Origin: Duganella sp. CF517
GTDB taxonomy: Bacteria > Pseudomonadota > Gammaproteobacteria > Burkholderiales > Burkholderiaceae_D
Direction: 5' to 3'
NCBI RefSeq assembly: GCF_900110275.1
Contig: NZ_FODC01000003.1
Location: 186,001 to 250,000, forward strand
DNA length: 64,000 bases
Positions within the stretch are counted from its first letter, which is position 1, and the number at the start of each line of letters is the position of its first letter. The position numbers and the translations under genes were made by a program. The notes under the pieces were generated by a model that was not told the origin of the DNA, did no database searches, and was given only the letters and a program-made list of their open reading frames with translations. Positions 1 to 10,500 of the stretch are shown in pieces.

Positions 1-1
1 G

Positions 2-187
2 TCGCAGACGTTCTATCTGCTGGCGACGGAGGCGGGCCTGCCGGCCTTTGTGACGGCGGCGGTCAACGAGGTCGATATCGAGCGCGCGTTGGGGCTCGAT
101 CCGTTGAAGGACATGGTGGTGGCGGTGTGCGGCTGCGGCGCGGCGTCGGGCGCGCGGGATACGGTGGAGATGCGCTACGAACCTTGA
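2..187 (+). CDS. SagB-type (nitroreductase-fold) oxidoreductase, C-terminal fragment
   Basis: Only the last 61 codons lie in the window; the reading frame enters at base 2 and ends with TGA at 185-187. The residues around FYLLATEAGLPAF and the end VAVCGCGAAS resemble the C-terminal part of SagB/ThcOx-type FMN-dependent dehydrogenases, which oxidise azolines to azoles in thiazole/oxazole-modified peptides, among other reactions. The call rests on a short fragment and could also be another nitroreductase-fold enzyme. It converges on a small peptide gene that looks like an NHLP-related RiPP precursor, which supports a peptide-modification setting but does not prove it. Confidence 0.5.
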   Translation, partial: SQTFYLLATEAGLPAFVTAAVNEVDIERALGLDPLKDMVVAVCGCGAASGARDTVEMRYEP

Positions 188-196
188 TTCGTGGCG

Positions 197-226
197 CGGC
201 GCCGGACGGCGCACGCGCCGGCGCCG
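197..226. terminator. GC-rich hairpin between convergent genes
   Basis: The palindromic octamer CGGCGCCG occurs at 197-204 and again at 219-226, giving an 8-bp stem with a 14-base loop between the convergent SagB-like and peptide genes. There is no T-tract on either strand, so a role as an intrinsic terminator is only suggested by position. Confidence 0.25.
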
Positions 227-254
227 TCGGCGGGACGGCCAGGGCGGACAGGGT

Positions 255-509
255 TCAGCGTTGGCCCGACAGGAAGAATGGAATCGCGCCGGCGGCGTTT
301 TCCAGCTTGCCCTTGATCGCGTGGCGATTGGCGGCGAGGACTTCCTTGGACGGCAGGCTGCGCAGGGCCGGAATCTGGGCGGCGTCGATGCGGATGCCCA
401 TGCCGCCGAGCGCGATTTGCGGATCGCTCAGAAAACGCTGGCGGAAGTTGTCGTCGGCGGACAGTTTGGACAGCAGCAGGTCCAGATCTTGCGGGGAATG
501 CGTAGCCAT
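255..509 (-). CDS. NHLP-related putative modified peptide (RiPP precursor-like)
   Basis: An 84-residue protein. Residues 6-38 (DLDLLLSKLSADDNFRQRFL, then SDPQIAL and a Gly-Gly) have the leader pattern of the NHLP-related 'putative modified peptide' family: a short helix, then D-x-x-F-R-x-x-F-x-x-D-P-x-x-A-L. In that family a leader precedes a C-terminal part that is modified or exported. The C-terminus ends GAIPFFLSGQR and has no Cys, so a lanthionine or thiazole core is not obvious. The start at 509 is chosen because AAGGTGA lies just upstream; an ATG at 524 would place that site inside the gene. It converges with a SagB-like enzyme. It could instead be a small protein that only shares the leader motif. 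Confidence 0.5.
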   Translation of the reverse strand: MATHSPQDLDLLLSKLSADDNFRQRFLSDPQIALGGMGIRIDAAQIPALRSLPSKEVLAANRHAIKGKLENAAGAIPFFLSGQR

Positions 510-612
510 GTGGTCACCTTTCATTTGATGGGCAGATTGACGCGTATCAACACGCAAGCCCATGCTAGGGCAAAGCCTGATCGATCTCAAGAGATTTCTA
601 CATAGCAATATG

Positions 613-3600
613 CTAGTGAGACTGCCCGGTGTTTTCGGTGGGCGCCGGCGGCGCCGGCATTTGCTTGGCGATTTCCTCGTGCGCGCTGTGCATGACGATC
701 TCGAACGCTTGCGCGAAATCGCGCAGCAATTGCGGCAGCGCGCTCTCCCGCTCTCTCAAACGCTGCTCGAGCGCGGTCGCCGCCGCGAACAGATCTGGCG
801 CGGAAATGTTTCCAGCCGCGCCACGGATCTTATGCACCAGATCGGCCGCCTGCGCCAGGTCGCCGGTGTCGATTGCATCCTGAATGTGTTGCAAAGTGGC
901 GCCGAAATCGTGCGCGAACATGCTCAGCAGCCGGGTCAACAGCGCGCCGTGGCCACCCAGGCGTTCCAGCGCGGCGTGCATGTCGATGCCCGGCCGCGCG
1001 CTCGACGGCGCCGCCGGCGCCTGGCCCGTGGCGCGCAACGCTTCCGGTTCGTCCAGCGGCGCGCGGCCGGCGTCGGGTTCCACCCACGTGGCCAGCACCG
1101 CGTAGAGCGTGTCAGGATCGATCGGCTTGGTGACGTAGTCGTTCATGTCCATGGCCAGGCAGCGCTCCCGGTAGCCGGCCACCGCGTGGGCCGTCATGGC
1201 GATGATCGGCAGCGCGGCGTGGCGCTCGTCGGCGCGGATCAGCGCCGTGGCCTGGTAGCCGTCCATGTCCGGCATCTGGATGTCCATCAGCACCGCGTCG
1301 TACTTGCGCGCGTGGACCATGCGCGCGGCCTCGTCGCCGCTGCCCGCCAGGTCGACCCGGACCCCGGCCCGTTGCAGGATTTCGCTCGCCACCTGCTGGT
1401 TGATGCTGTTGTCGTCGACCACCAGCACCAGCGCGCCGCGGATGCGCTGGACCGCGAACGGGGGCGTCGCCGGCAGCTTGACGGCGGCCTGACCGGCGTC
1501 CAGGCCGAGCGCCGTCATGATCGCGCTGCGCAGCAGATAGGGATTGGCCGGCTTGTCGATGAACGGCATGCGGCGGGTCTGCTCGGCGGCGGCGGCATTG
1601 TGTTCGCGCGCGTAGGCGGTGACCATCAGGATCGCCGGCACCGCCGCCAGCGCCGCGTCGGTGCCGATGCGGTGCAGCGTTTCGACGCCGTCCAGGTCCG
1701 GCATGTCGGCGTCGATCAGCAGGATGTCGTAGGGATCGAGCTGCAGCGCGGCCACCGCCGCCGCGCCGGAGGTCACGGCGCGCACCTGGAGTCCCAGGCC
1801 GCCCAGCTGGATCTTCAGCATGTGGCGCGCCGCCTCGCAATCGTCGACCACCAGCACGCGCTTGCCCAGCACCTGCGCCGGCACCGGCAGCAGGCGTGGC
1901 GCCTGGTCGGCGGCCGGTTGCAGCTGCACGGTGAAACTGAAGCTGCTGCCGACGCCGGGTTCGCTGTCGACGGCGATCACGCCGCCCATCTTGCGCACCA
2001 GCTGCTGCGAGATCGCCAATCCCAGTCCGGTGCCGCCGTAGAGCCGCGTGGTGCTGGCGTCGGCCTGGGCGAAGGCTTGGAACAGGCGCGCCTGCTGCTC
2101 GCCGCTGATGCCAAGGCCGCTGTCCTCGACGGTGAAGCGCAGCGCGAACGCGCCCGGGGCGACGTCGGCGGCGTCGATGTGACGGTCCAGTTCCACCCGC
2201 AGTTCGATGTGGCCGCGCGCGGTGAATTTGAGCGCGTTGCCCACCAGGTTGACCAGGATCTGGCTCAGGCGCAGCGGATCGCCCAACAGGTTGGCCGGCA
2301 CGTCCGGGGCCGACCAGATCACCAGCTCCAGACCGCGCTCGGCGGCGCGCCACGAGAACAGGTCGGCCAGCTGGTTGAGCGTGTCGGGCAGGTCGAACGG
2401 CAGCGCCTCCAGTTCCAGCTTGCCCGATTCGATTTTGGAGAAGTCCAGCACGTCGTTGATGATCTCGAGCAGGCTTTGTCCGGCGCGGCCGATCTTGCGG
2501 AAGTAGTCCAGCGGCTGCGGCGGCAGGTCGAGGTGGGTGCCCAGGCCGGCGAAGCCGAGGATGGCGTTCATCGGCGTGCGGATCTCGTGGCTGATGTTGG
2601 CCAGGAATTCGCTTTTGGCGCGGGTGGCCGCTTCGGCGTTGGCGCGCGCCTGCTCGATCATGCGCAGCGCCCGCGCCTTCTGGTAGGCCGATACGAACGG
2701 CTCCTTGAGCGCCTTGAGCAGATCGAGGTCGCTCGCTTCGAACCTGGTCTGGTACTGATAGTTCTCGAAAATCAGGTAGCCCTCGACCTGGCCGTCGAGC
2801 ACCACGCGCACCGCCAGCATCGCGCAGACATCGCCCGGCAGCGCGTGGGGGTGGTGGATTTCGAAGATGTCGGGCGCGATCATCGATTCGGACGGGGCGT
2901 AGCGCAGTTCGGCCTGGCGCAGGTCGATGCTGTAGGCGTCGGTGGCGGCGTCGATGCGGCCCCAGGCCGCGCGCAGGGTCAGCGTCTCGGTGCCGGCCTC
3001 GCGCACCAGCGCCAGTGCCGAATCGATGCCCTTGATGACGGTCGACTCCTGCAGGATGGTCTGCAGCAGCGCGTCGAAGTCCAGCTGCTCGTTGATCGAT
3101 TTGACGATGGCGTTGAGTTTTTCCAGATGGCGGGTGCGCGAGTAGACCAGCGCCTGCAGCGCCTCGCCCTTGTTGTGCAGCTGCCTGACGCGCCAGCGCA
3201 CCAGCGCCCACGCCAGCAGGCAGGCGCCCAGCAGGTAGCCGGTCCTGGCCCACCAGGTTTGATGCCAGGCCGGTTGCACCACCACCCGCAGCGACAGCTC
3301 CTCGACATTCCACAGCCCCTCGCGGTTGCTGCCGCGCAGGCGCAGGCGGTAGGCGCCGGGCGGCAGCCGGTTGTAGCTGGCCACGCGGCGGCTGGCGTCG
3401 GCCTCGGTCCAGCGGCGGTCGAAGCCCTCGAGCAGGTAGGCGTAGCGGTTGCGCTGCGGCGCGGAGTAGTCCAGCGCCGCCAGCTCGACCTCGAAACTCT
3501 GGGTATCCGGCGCCAGGATGAGGGTCGGACCTTCGGGCGCGCTCAATTGGTCCGGCGTCAGCGGGCGCTGGTCGACCCGCACGGCGCTGATGACCAGCGG

Positions 3601-5715
3601 CGGGCGGAAGCCCCAGTCGTTCAGGCGCCCCGAGTAGACCACCGCCATGCCGGAGGTGGCGCCGAACAGCAGCTCGCGCTCGCTGGTGACGGTGCTGGCG
3701 CCGATGAAGAAGGTGCGGAACGCCAGGCCGTCGGCGCGGGCCAGCGCGCGCGCCTTGAGCGTGACGGCGTCGACCACCGCGATACTGTCGGAGGTGGCGG
3801 CCCAGATGCGGCCGGCGGGGTCCGACTGCAGCGCCATGATGGTGCCGGTCGACAGTCCCTCGTCCACGCCGACCCGCTCGAACACCGGCCCACCCCTGGC
3901 ATCGCGCCCGGTCATCACGCAGATGCCGCCGCCGTAGGTGCCCACCCATAGCCTGCCGCGGCCGTCCATCACCAGCGAGCTGATAACGGCCTCGGAGAGC
4001 GCGGTGGGGACGGCCGGCGCGGCATGGATTTGCTCGATCTTGCCGGTCGCCGGATCGAGGCGATTGAGGCCGTTGCGGGTGGCGATCCACAGCGCGCCGT
4101 CGGCGTCGGGCACCACGGCGTGGATGCGGTTGTCGGTCAGGCCGCCGGCTTCGGGCGGTCCCTGGACGTAGCGCGTGATGGCGTCGGCGGCGATATCGTA
4201 GCGCAGCAGCCCCTCGAAAGTGCCGAGCCAAAGCTGGCCGTCGCGCTTCAGGATGGTGCCGATGCGCGGATACTGGTTCTCCTGCGGCAGCGCGATGCGC
4301 TTGACGGCGCGGCCGCCGCCCCTGGTGCGGTACAAACCAAGCTGGGTGCCGATCCAGGCTTCGCCGGCCTCCGCCTCGGCCAGCGCCAGCACCACCCGGT
4401 TGGGCAGCGCCGTCTCCGGCTGTTGCGGGTCGGGACGCAGGGCGGCGCGCCGGGCGCCGTCGGTGGCGACGATGTCGACGCCCTGGTCGGCCAGCGCGAT
4501 CCAGACATCGCCGCGGCTGTCGGTCATCAGCGCGGTGACCGCCGCCTCCAGCTTGCCCTCGCCGCCGAACACCGAGTCGATGCTTTCGCTGTGCGGGTCG
4601 TGGATGTCGACGCCGCGCTCGGTGCTGACCCAGATCATGCCGCTGCGGTCGCGCAGCAAGGCGGCGGTGCGGTCGTTGCTGAGGCTGAGCGCAACGGCCG
4701 GCTGGTGCAGTATGCGGTTGCCGCGGCCGGTGGCGGTGTGGTACTCGACGATGCCGCCGCCATAGGTGCTTGCCCACCAGTTGCCCGGCGTGCTCTCGGC
4801 GACCGATAGCACCATGTTCGATTCCATGTCCTTGACGCCTTTGAGTGCGATCAGGCGGGCGCTGTCGGCCAGCGGATCGACCGTGCCGATGCCGCTTTTG
4901 AGCGTGCCGAAGGCGATCTGCCCACGGCTGTTTTCGCCCAGGGCCATGACGGTGTCGCTCCAGCCGCCCTGGCCGGCGTTGACGACCGGGATGGCGGCGA
5001 TGGCGCCGCCGGGCTTCATCCGCGCCAGGCCGGTGCCGGTGCCGATCCACAGGTTGCCGGAGCGGTCCACCAGCAGCGCGCGGATCTGGTTGTCCGGCAG
5101 GCCGGGCGCGGTCTCGCGGGTATGGTTGGTGACCGTGCCGGCGACGGTGTCGTAGAATTTGAGGCCGGTGGGGGTGCCGATCCACAGGTTGCCCTTGGCG
5201 TCGCTGGCGATCGCGCTGACCAGGCCCTGGTTCAACTTATCGTCGAGGCGAACGAAGTGCTCCTTGCGATTGTCGTACATCGCCAGGCCGGCGGTGGCGG
5301 TGCCGATCCACAGGCGGCCGCGCGGGTCCACGTGCAGGGTTTGAATGAAATCGCCGGGAAGGCTGGTGGGGTCGGCGGCGCTGTGGTGGAAGCTGCGCAC
5401 GCGGTAGCCGTCCCAGCGCGCCAGGCCGCTCTGCGTGCCGATCCAGATATAGCCGTCGCCGTCCTGCGCCAGCGCCATGCTGACCGGATGCGGCAAGCCT
5501 TGTTCCAGTCCGAGGTGTTCAAACAGCGGGGTGGCCAGTTTATCCCAGCGCTCCGCGCCGGCCCTGGCGGGTCCGAACAACATGGCGCCGGCGACAAGGC
5601 ACAGGCATGCCGCCGGCGCGAAGGCGACACGGGACAGCGGGACGGCACGGCGTAGCCGAAACAGCCGACAAAGGGCGGCGATACAGGCATGCGGCGATAG
5701 GGCATGGATGTTCAA
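613..5715 (-). CDS. Hybrid sensor histidine kinase with two-component propeller sensor, two receivers and HPt
   Basis: About 1700 residues. Order: signal peptide or N-terminal membrane segment (1-50), many propeller repeats of the type 'G-x-L-W-I-G-T' (about 60-720), a Y_Y_Y domain (about 730-805), a membrane segment (about 820-840), a GAF-like region (about 870-1005), a HisKA domain with His1043 in NISHEIRTP, HATPase ([10 protein letters not shown]), two receivers with Asp1335 and Asp1478, and an HPt domain with His1628 in [10 protein letters not shown]. The layout predicts a periplasmic sensor feeding a full phosphorelay. Unlike Bacteroides HTCS proteins it has no DNA-binding domain, so an output protein elsewhere is expected. 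The start is set at a TTG (5715) preceded by GGGAGAG; in-frame ATG codons further upstream (5775, 5931) lack a clear site and overlap the divergent gene. Confidence 0.85.
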   Translation of the reverse strand: MNIHALSPHACIAALCRLFRLRRAVPLSRVAFAPAACLCLVAGAMLFGPARAGAERWDKLATPLFEHLGLEQGLPHPVSMALAQDGDGYIWIGTQSGLARWDGYRVRSFHHSAADPTSLPGDFIQTLHVDPRGRLWIGTATAGLAMYDNRKEHFVRLDDKLNQGLVSAIASDAKGNLWIGTPTGLKFYDTVAGTVTNHTRETAPGLPDNQIRALLVDRSGNLWIGTGTGLARMKPGGAIAAIPVVNAGQGGWSDTVMALGENSRGQIAFGTLKSGIGTVDPLADSARLIALKGVKDMESNMVLSVAESTPGNWWASTYGGGIVEYHTATGRGNRILHQPAVALSLSNDRTAALLRDRSGMIWVSTERGVDIHDPHSESIDSVFGGEGKLEAAVTALMTDSRGDVWIALADQGVDIVATDGARRAALRPDPQQPETALPNRVVLALAEAEAGEAWIGTQLGLYRTRGGGRAVKRIALPQENQYPRIGTILKRDGQLWLGTFEGLLRYDIAADAITRYVQGPPEAGGLTDNRIHAVVPDADGALWIATRNGLNRLDPATGKIEQIHAAPAVPTALSEAVISSLVMDGRGRLWVGTYGGGICVMTGRDARGGPVFERVGVDEGLSTGTIMALQSDPAGRIWAATSDSIAVVDAVTLKARALARADGLAFRTFFIGASTVTSERELLFGATSGMAVVYSGRLNDWGFRPPLVISAVRVDQRPLTPDQLSAPEGPTLILAPDTQSFEVELAALDYSAPQRNRYAYLLEGFDRRWTEADASRRVASYNRLPPGAYRLRLRGSNREGLWNVEELSLRVVVQPAWHQTWWARTGYLLGACLLAWALVRWRVRQLHNKGEALQALVYSRTRHLEKLNAIVKSINEQLDFDALLQTILQESTVIKGIDSALALVREAGTETLTLRAAWGRIDAATDAYSIDLRQAELRYAPSESMIAPDIFEIHHPHALPGDVCAMLAVRVVLDGQVEGYLIFENYQYQTRFEASDLDLLKALKEPFVSAYQKARALRMIEQARANAEAATRAKSEFLANISHEIRTPMNAILGFAGLGTHLDLPPQPLDYFRKIGRAGQSLLEIINDVLDFSKIESGKLELEALPFDLPDTLNQLADLFSWRAAERGLELVIWSAPDVPANLLGDPLRLSQILVNLVGNALKFTARGHIELRVELDRHIDAADVAPGAFALRFTVEDSGLGISGEQQARLFQAFAQADASTTRLYGGTGLGLAISQQLVRKMGGVIAVDSEPGVGSSFSFTVQLQPAADQAPRLLPVPAQVLGKRVLVVDDCEAARHMLKIQLGGLGLQVRAVTSGAAAVAALQLDPYDILLIDADMPDLDGVETLHRIGTDAALAAVPAILMVTAYAREHNAAAAEQTRRMPFIDKPANPYLLRSAIMTALGLDAGQAAVKLPATPPFAVQRIRGALVLVVDDNSINQQVASEILQRAGVRVDLAGSGDEAARMVHARKYDAVLMDIQMPDMDGYQATALIRADERHAALPIIAMTAHAVAGYRERCLAMDMNDYVTKPIDPDTLYAVLATWVEPDAGRAPLDEPEALRATGQAPAAPSSARPGIDMHAALERLGGHGALLTRLLSMFAHDFGATLQHIQDAIDTGDLAQAADLVHKIRGAAGNISAPDLFAAATALEQRLRERESALPQLLRDFAQAFEIVMHSAHEEIAKQMPAPPAPTENTGQSH

Positions 5716-5866
5716 ATCAGGGCACTCTCCCGGCAAGTGATTATCAGCATACGGAATAGCCGGCCGAAAGTCCATGCTTGCGGCGCGAATTCGCCGGCGC
5801 TTGTACAATCGCCGTGAGCACGCCGTTAGCATCAATTTACAAGCCACCCTACATAAAGACTTCGCT

Positions 5867-6817
5867 ATGAAACCACAACTCCTGGTGCTGGCGGCCAGCC
5901 CGTCGGCCGCCGTCATGGAACAGCTGGACACCCGCTTCGAATGCCACCACGCGTGGCGCCAGCCGCGCGAGGCGCAGCCCGATTACATCCGCGGCGTGGC
6001 CGCCGGTGTGCGCGGCCTGCTGACCACCGGCGCGATCGGCGTCGGCCCGGCGCTGCTGGACCAGTTGCCGGCGCTGGAAATCGTCGCCGTCAACGGCATC
6101 GGCACCGACGCGGTGGCGCTGGAGGCGACGCGCGCGCGCGGCATCGCCGTCACCAATACTCCCGGCGTGCTGACCGACGACGTGGCCGACCTGGCGTTGA
6201 CCTTGTTGCTGGCTGCGGCGCGGCGCCTGCCGGCGCTGGACCGCTACGTGCGCAGCGGCGCCTGGGAGGCGGGACAGCCGCTGGCGCCGACGCGCGCGCT
6301 GCGCGGCAAGGTGTGCGGCGTGTTCGGCTTCGGACGCATCGGCCAGGCGGTGGCGGCGCGGGCCGAGGCGTTTGGCATGCGCACGCGGTACTTCCAGCCG
6401 CGCGCGATCGCCGGCGTGGTCCAGCCACGGAGCGAGTCGCTGCTGGAGCTGGCGCGGGCCAGCGACTATCTGGTGGTGTGCGCGCCGGGCGGCGCGGCCA
6501 CCCGGCACGCGGTGGACGCGCAGGTGCTGGCGGCGCTGGGGTCGGAGGGCACGCTGGTGAATATCGCACGCGGTTCGCTGGTGGACCAGCAGGCGCTGAT
6601 CGCCGCGCTGCGCGATGGCTCCCTGGGGATGGCGGCGCTCGACGTGTTCGATGACGAGCCGCGCGTTCCCGCCGCGCTGCGCGAACTCGAAAACGTGGTG
6701 CTGGCGCCGCACGTGGGCAGCCTGACGGTGGAGACCCGCCACGCGATGGGTCAGCTGGTGGTGGACAACCTGGTGGCGCATTTCGACGGGCGCCCGCTGC
6801 TCACGCCCGTGGCATAG
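5867..6817 (+). CDS. D-isomer-specific 2-hydroxyacid dehydrogenase (NAD(P)-dependent)
   Basis: 316 residues, the usual family length. The nucleotide-binding motif GVFGFGRIGQAVAA begins near residue 150. The catalytic trio of the family is visible: Arg near 234 (NIARGSLVD), Glu near 263 (FDDEPRVP) and His near 282 (APHVGS). Such enzymes interconvert 2-keto acids and D-2-hydroxy acids in the cytoplasm. The sequence is closest in style to glyoxylate/hydroxypyruvate reductases of the GhrB type, but the substrate cannot be fixed. The start MKPQLLVLAAS begins the first Rossmann strand; the upstream in-frame extension would run into the promoter of the divergent kinase. Confidence 0.85.
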   Translation: MKPQLLVLAASPSAAVMEQLDTRFECHHAWRQPREAQPDYIRGVAAGVRGLLTTGAIGVGPALLDQLPALEIVAVNGIGTDAVALEATRARGIAVTNTPGVLTDDVADLALTLLLAAARRLPALDRYVRSGAWEAGQPLAPTRALRGKVCGVFGFGRIGQAVAARAEAFGMRTRYFQPRAIAGVVQPRSESLLELARASDYLVVCAPGGAATRHAVDAQVLAALGSEGTLVNIARGSLVDQQALIAALRDGSLGMAALDVFDDEPRVPAALRELENVVLAPHVGSLTVETRHAMGQLVVDNLVAHFDGRPLLTPVA

Positions 6818-6871
6818 GTGGCGCCGAGAATTGCCTTGCGGTAATTAAGGCGTCATATTCGTCGCGTATAG

Positions 6872-6901
6872 TGATTAATGTCGGTCTTATAACATTAATT
6901 A
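6872..6901. promoter_or_regulatory. Inverted repeat upstream of the chemoreceptor
   Basis: ATTAATGT at 6874-6881 and ACATTAAT at 6892-6899 are perfect inverted repeats separated by 10 bases, extendable by two more pairs (one a G-T). The site ends about 20 bases before the chemoreceptor ATG, in an AT-rich stretch that contrasts with its GC-rich surroundings. It may be an operator or a 5'-UTR hairpin; no regulator is identified. Confidence 0.4.
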
Positions 6902-6919
6902 CTCGGAAGAACTGTCGCG

Positions 6920-8539
6920 ATGAAACTCCCTCAATTAAGAACCGGCGCGCGCGTGCTGGCGTCGTTCGCCACGCTGCTGCTGGCGATGGCCTGCATGTCG
7001 GCCGTGTCGTTGTGGCGCCTGCAGTCGGCCAACGACACCACATCCAATCTGGTCGATGACAAGCTGGCCAAACAGCAGTTGACGTCCGAACTGCTGGGCG
7101 TGGCCGAGCTCAATGGCCTGCGGGCCATTTCGATCGCCCGCAGCGACAGCCTGGAAGTGGGCGACATCTTCCAGGCGCAGCTGGCCGCCGGCGAAAAGGT
7201 CGCCGAGGGCATGGATCGGCAACTGGCCGCGCTGCCGGCCGACGGCGTCGAGCACGCGTTGCTGTTGGCCGTCGGCGCCAGGTGGTCCGCGTATCTGGCG
7301 CTGCGCGCCGACCTGTTCAAGCTGAAGGAGGGCGGGCGGATACAGGAAGTGGCCGACTTGCTCGACACCCGCCTGGCCGCCGCTTTCGGCGCTTACACCG
7401 GCGCGCTGCAAAAACTGCTGGAATATCAAACCCAGGAGGCCAGGACGATGGCGGCGCTGTCGGCCGTCCAGTATCGAAGCAGCCGCGCGCTGCTGATCGG
7501 CCTTGGCGTGGCGACGCTGGCGCTGGGCGCGGTGCTGGCGCTGATGCTGACCCGCAGTATCGTGCGTCCGCTCACGCGCGCGGTGGCGCTGGCCGAACAG
7601 GTGGCGGCCGGCCGGCTGCACGTGGTCATCGAACATGGGCGCGGCGACGAGATCGGCCAGCTGTTCGACGCGTTGAGCCACATGACCGGCCGCCTGGCCG
7701 ATACCGTCGGCCGGGTGCGCGACGGCGCGGTGGCGATCGACTCGGCCTCGCGCGAAATCGCCAACGGCAATCTGGATCTGTCGCGCCGCACCGAGCATCA
7801 GGCCGGAGCGCTGCAGGAAACCGCGTCGGCGATGGTGCAACTGACGTCGGCGGTGCGCGACAACAGCGCCAACGCGCGCCAGGCCAACGCGCTGGCCTTG
7901 TCGGCGTCGGAGGTGGCGGGCAAGGGCGGCGAGGTGGTGTCGGAGGTGGTGCGGACGATGGCCGGCATCAACGCCTACGCGCACAAGATCGTCGACATCA
8001 CCGGCGTGATCGACAGCATCGCCTTCCAGACCAATATCCTGGCCTTGAACGCCGCCGTCGAGGCGGCGCGCGCGGGCGAGCAGGGTCGCGGCTTCGCGGT
8101 GGTGGCGTCGGAGGTGCGCAATCTGGCCCAGCGTTCGGCGGCGGCGGCCAAGGAGATCAAAAAACTGATCAACGACTCGGCCGGGCAGATCGCCAGCGGC
8201 AGCGCGCTGGCCGAAACCGCCGGCGCGACGATGGACGAAATCATGCTGAGCGTGCGCAAGGTGACCGCCATCATGGCCGCGATCAGCAGCGCCAGCGCCG
8301 AGCAGGAACACGGCATAGGACAGGTGACCACCGCCATCGGCGAGATGGACGGCGTCACGCAGCAGAACGCCGCGCTGGTTGAAGAGGCGGCAGCGGCGGC
8401 GGCGGCGATGCGGGCGCAGGCCAGGGAACTGGCGCAGCTGGTCGGATCGTTCAAGATCGACGCCACGACAACGAAAGCGCCGATGCCGACGAAATCAAGC
8501 ACAGCCCTGATTCAGGTGGGGCGGATCGGCGCGGCGTGA
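6920..8539 (+). CDS. Methyl-accepting chemotaxis protein
   Basis: 539 residues. A membrane segment (about 10-31), a periplasmic helical sensor region of about 155 residues (4HB-type), a second membrane segment (about 188-212), HAMP (about 213-265) and the cytoplasmic signalling domain. The hairpin tip shows the family signature [20 protein letters not shown], which contacts CheA/CheW. The C-terminus lacks a CheR-binding pentapeptide (NWETF-like), so adaptation would need help from other receptors. GGAAG lies before the ATG. No che genes are nearby, so this is an orphan receptor of unknown ligand. Confidence 0.93.
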   Translation: MKLPQLRTGARVLASFATLLLAMACMSAVSLWRLQSANDTTSNLVDDKLAKQQLTSELLGVAELNGLRAISIARSDSLEVGDIFQAQLAAGEKVAEGMDRQLAALPADGVEHALLLAVGARWSAYLALRADLFKLKEGGRIQEVADLLDTRLAAAFGAYTGALQKLLEYQTQEARTMAALSAVQYRSSRALLIGLGVATLALGAVLALMLTRSIVRPLTRAVALAEQVAAGRLHVVIEHGRGDEIGQLFDALSHMTGRLADTVGRVRDGAVAIDSASREIANGNLDLSRRTEHQAGALQETASAMVQLTSAVRDNSANARQANALALSASEVAGKGGEVVSEVVRTMAGINAYAHKIVDITGVIDSIAFQTNILALNAAVEAARAGEQGRGFAVVASEVRNLAQRSAAAAKEIKKLINDSAGQIASGSALAETAGATMDEIMLSVRKVTAIMAAISSASAEQEHGIGQVTTAIGEMDGVTQQNAALVEEAAAAAAAMRAQARELAQLVGSFKIDATTTKAPMPTKSSTALIQVGRIGAA

Positions 8540-8630
8540 TCGGCCATGCCCGCGTTGCGGCGACTTATAAACCGGCCGATATTGCTGTAAACTGAGGGAG
8601 CTCAGCACTACTAACTCTCCCGAACTCCCC

Positions 8631-10013
8631 ATGTCCGCTACCAAATCCCCGTCCGGCACCCCACCGATGTTCAATCTGGCGTGGCCGCTGCTGGTCGAAC
8701 TGGGATTGGCGATCGGCGCCGGCGTGGTCGGCACCGCGTTGGCCTCGCGCATCTCCGACGCCGCCGGCGGCGCCTTCGCGATCGCCAGCCAGGTCTCGGC
8801 CACGCTGTTCATCCTGTTCCGCATCATCGGCGCCGGCGTCAGCGTGGTGGTCACGCAAAACCTCGGTGGCGGCCAGCGCGACGCCGCCGACAAGGTCGCC
8901 CGCGCGGTCGTCGGCGCCAGCACCTGGCTCGGCGCCGTCGCGGCGCTGGCGGCGCTGGCCGGCGCCAACGGCCTGCTACACCTGCTCAACGCGCCGCCCG
9001 AGGTGTTCCCGCTGGCCGCGCCGCTGTTGATGGCGCTCGCCCCGTCGCTGCTGTTCGACGCCTGGAACGCGTCGATGGCCAGCGTGATGCGCGCGCATTT
9101 GCGCACGCGCGACACGCTGCTGGTGCTGATCGCCATGCACCTGAGCCACCTGGCGCTGGCGATTCCGCTGATGTACGGCTGGGGGCCGGTGCCCGCCATG
9201 GGCTTGCCCGGCTTCGCGGCGGCGCTGGCGGTCAGCCGCGCCATCGGTCTGGCGCTGCATCTGTGGCTGTGGCGCATCCACCTCGGCGTCACCCTGGTGC
9301 GCAGCGACTGGTGGCGACTGCCGCGCCGCGAACTGGCTGCGGTGCTGCACATCGGCCTGCCCGGCGCCGCCGAGAACATCGCCTACCGCCTGGCGTTCAT
9401 GTTCAGCGTGGCGACGGCGGCGCAACTGGGCGCGACCTCGCTGGCGACGCAGGCCTACGTGCTGCAGCTGATGGGCGGGGTGATGATGTTCAGTATCGCC
9501 ACCGGCCTGGCGGTGGAAATCGTGGTCGGCTACCTGATCGGCGCGGGCGACCTGCGCGAGGCGCACGCGGTGGTGCGGCGGGCGCTCAAAATCGGCCTGG
9601 TGGCGTGCGTGGCGATCGCCGCCGCCGCGGCGTTGGGCGGCCGCTGGCTGCTGGGCTGGTTCACGCAGGACCAGCACATCATCGACGCCGGCATCACGCT
9701 GTTGTGGATCACGGTGCTGCTCGAACCGGGCCGCACCTTCAACCTGGTGGTCATCAACGCGCTGCGCGCGGCCGGCGACGCCCGTTTTCCGGTGATGGCG
9801 GGGGCCTTGTCGATGCTGCTGGTACTGGCCGGCGGCAGCTGGGTGCTGGGTGTGGTGCTGGGCTGGGGCCTGGTCGGCGTCTGGATCGCCTACGTCGCCG
9901 ATGAATGGATACGCGGCTTGATCATGTGGCACCGCTGGCAAACCCACGCCTGGGTGCCGCATGCGCGGGCGTCGCGCAAGCGCCTGCGGCCCGCGATCGT
10001 GGTCGAAGGATGA
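8631..10013 (+). CDS. MATE family efflux transporter
   Basis: 460 residues with about 12 hydrophobic segments in the two-lobed pattern of MATE exporters (for example FNLAWPLLVELGLAIGAG near the N-terminus and the repeat of this pattern after residue 240). MATE proteins export cationic drugs or metabolites using Na+ or H+ gradients across the inner membrane. No Shine-Dalgarno is close to the chosen ATG; GAGGGAG lies about 30 bases upstream, and a later ATG (MFNLAWP) is an alternative start. It is followed by a hairpin shared with the convergent porin operon. Confidence 0.85.
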   Translation: MSATKSPSGTPPMFNLAWPLLVELGLAIGAGVVGTALASRISDAAGGAFAIASQVSATLFILFRIIGAGVSVVVTQNLGGGQRDAADKVARAVVGASTWLGAVAALAALAGANGLLHLLNAPPEVFPLAAPLLMALAPSLLFDAWNASMASVMRAHLRTRDTLLVLIAMHLSHLALAIPLMYGWGPVPAMGLPGFAAALAVSRAIGLALHLWLWRIHLGVTLVRSDWWRLPRRELAAVLHIGLPGAAENIAYRLAFMFSVATAAQLGATSLATQAYVLQLMGGVMMFSIATGLAVEIVVGYLIGAGDLREAHAVVRRALKIGLVACVAIAAAAALGGRWLLGWFTQDQHIIDAGITLLWITVLLEPGRTFNLVVINALRAAGDARFPVMAGALSMLLVLAGGSWVLGVVLGWGLVGVWIAYVADEWIRGLIMWHRWQTHAWVPHARASRKRLRPAIVVEG

Positions 10014-10016
10014 AGA

Positions 10017-10052
10017 AACGCCCGGGGTCCGTTTCCGTCGCCGCCGGGCGTT
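10017..10052 (-). terminator. Hairpin terminator between convergent operons
   Basis: AACGCCCGG at 10017-10025 pairs perfectly with CCGGGCGTT at 10044-10052. Read on the minus strand the stem is followed by TCTTC, so it most likely ends the porin/PstS-like transcript and may also serve the MATE gene. Confidence 0.5.
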
Positions 10053-10079
10053 ATCATCACACATCGTCATCGCACATCG

Positions 10080-10490
10080 TCATTGCACGTTGAGGATCAC
10101 CTTGATCGTGTCGTCGACCTGTGATTTCTCGATGTAGCCGATGGCGGTCGGATCCGCCGCCACGGCCTTTTTCACCTCGGCGCTGGAGGCGTATTCCTTC
10201 GGCGCGCTGGCCTTGCCGGTGAAGACCAGCTTCGACCAGATGGCCTTGACCTGCGTCGCATCCTTGTCCAGCACCTTTTTATAAAACTCGTTGCGCAGCG
10301 CGCCGTCGGTGTGTTCGATGGGAGTGAACAAGGTCGATTTACCCAGGAAGAACTGGCCCGCCTGTTCGCTGAACATGCGCGTGGCAGGGTTCTTCGGACT
10401 GACGATCACCACGATCTCCGCCGCGAACGAAGGCGCACCGAAGGCGCAAACACCCGCCGCCAGCAGCAGCTTGCCGATAGTCGTTTTCAT
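10080..10490 (-). CDS. Small PstS-like periplasmic phosphate-binding family protein
   Basis: 136 residues with a signal peptide ending near PSFAAE. The mature part (VVIVSPKNPATRMFSEQAGQ, then FLGKSTLFTPIE) matches the short PBP-like domain group related to PstS, less than half the length of classical PstS (about 340). Such short proteins are common in proteobacteria and their ligand is usually unproven. AAGGAGAG sits directly before the ATG. It follows the porin gene by only 10 bases on the same strand, so the two are almost certainly co-transcribed. No PstCAB permease is encoded nearby. Confidence 0.75.
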   Translation of the reverse strand: MKTTIGKLLLAAGVCAFGAPSFAAEIVVIVSPKNPATRMFSEQAGQFFLGKSTLFTPIEHTDGALRNEFYKKVLDKDATQVKAIWSKLVFTGKASAPKEYASSAEVKKAVAADPTAIGYIEKSQVDDTIKVILNVQ

Positions 10491-10500
10491 GTGGCTCTCC

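Noticed and set aside
562..3951. A 1129-codon open frame on the plus strand
   Set aside because: It is antisense to the hybrid kinase and its translation is rich in Arg, Gln, His and Val without domains, the typical mirror image of a high-GC gene.
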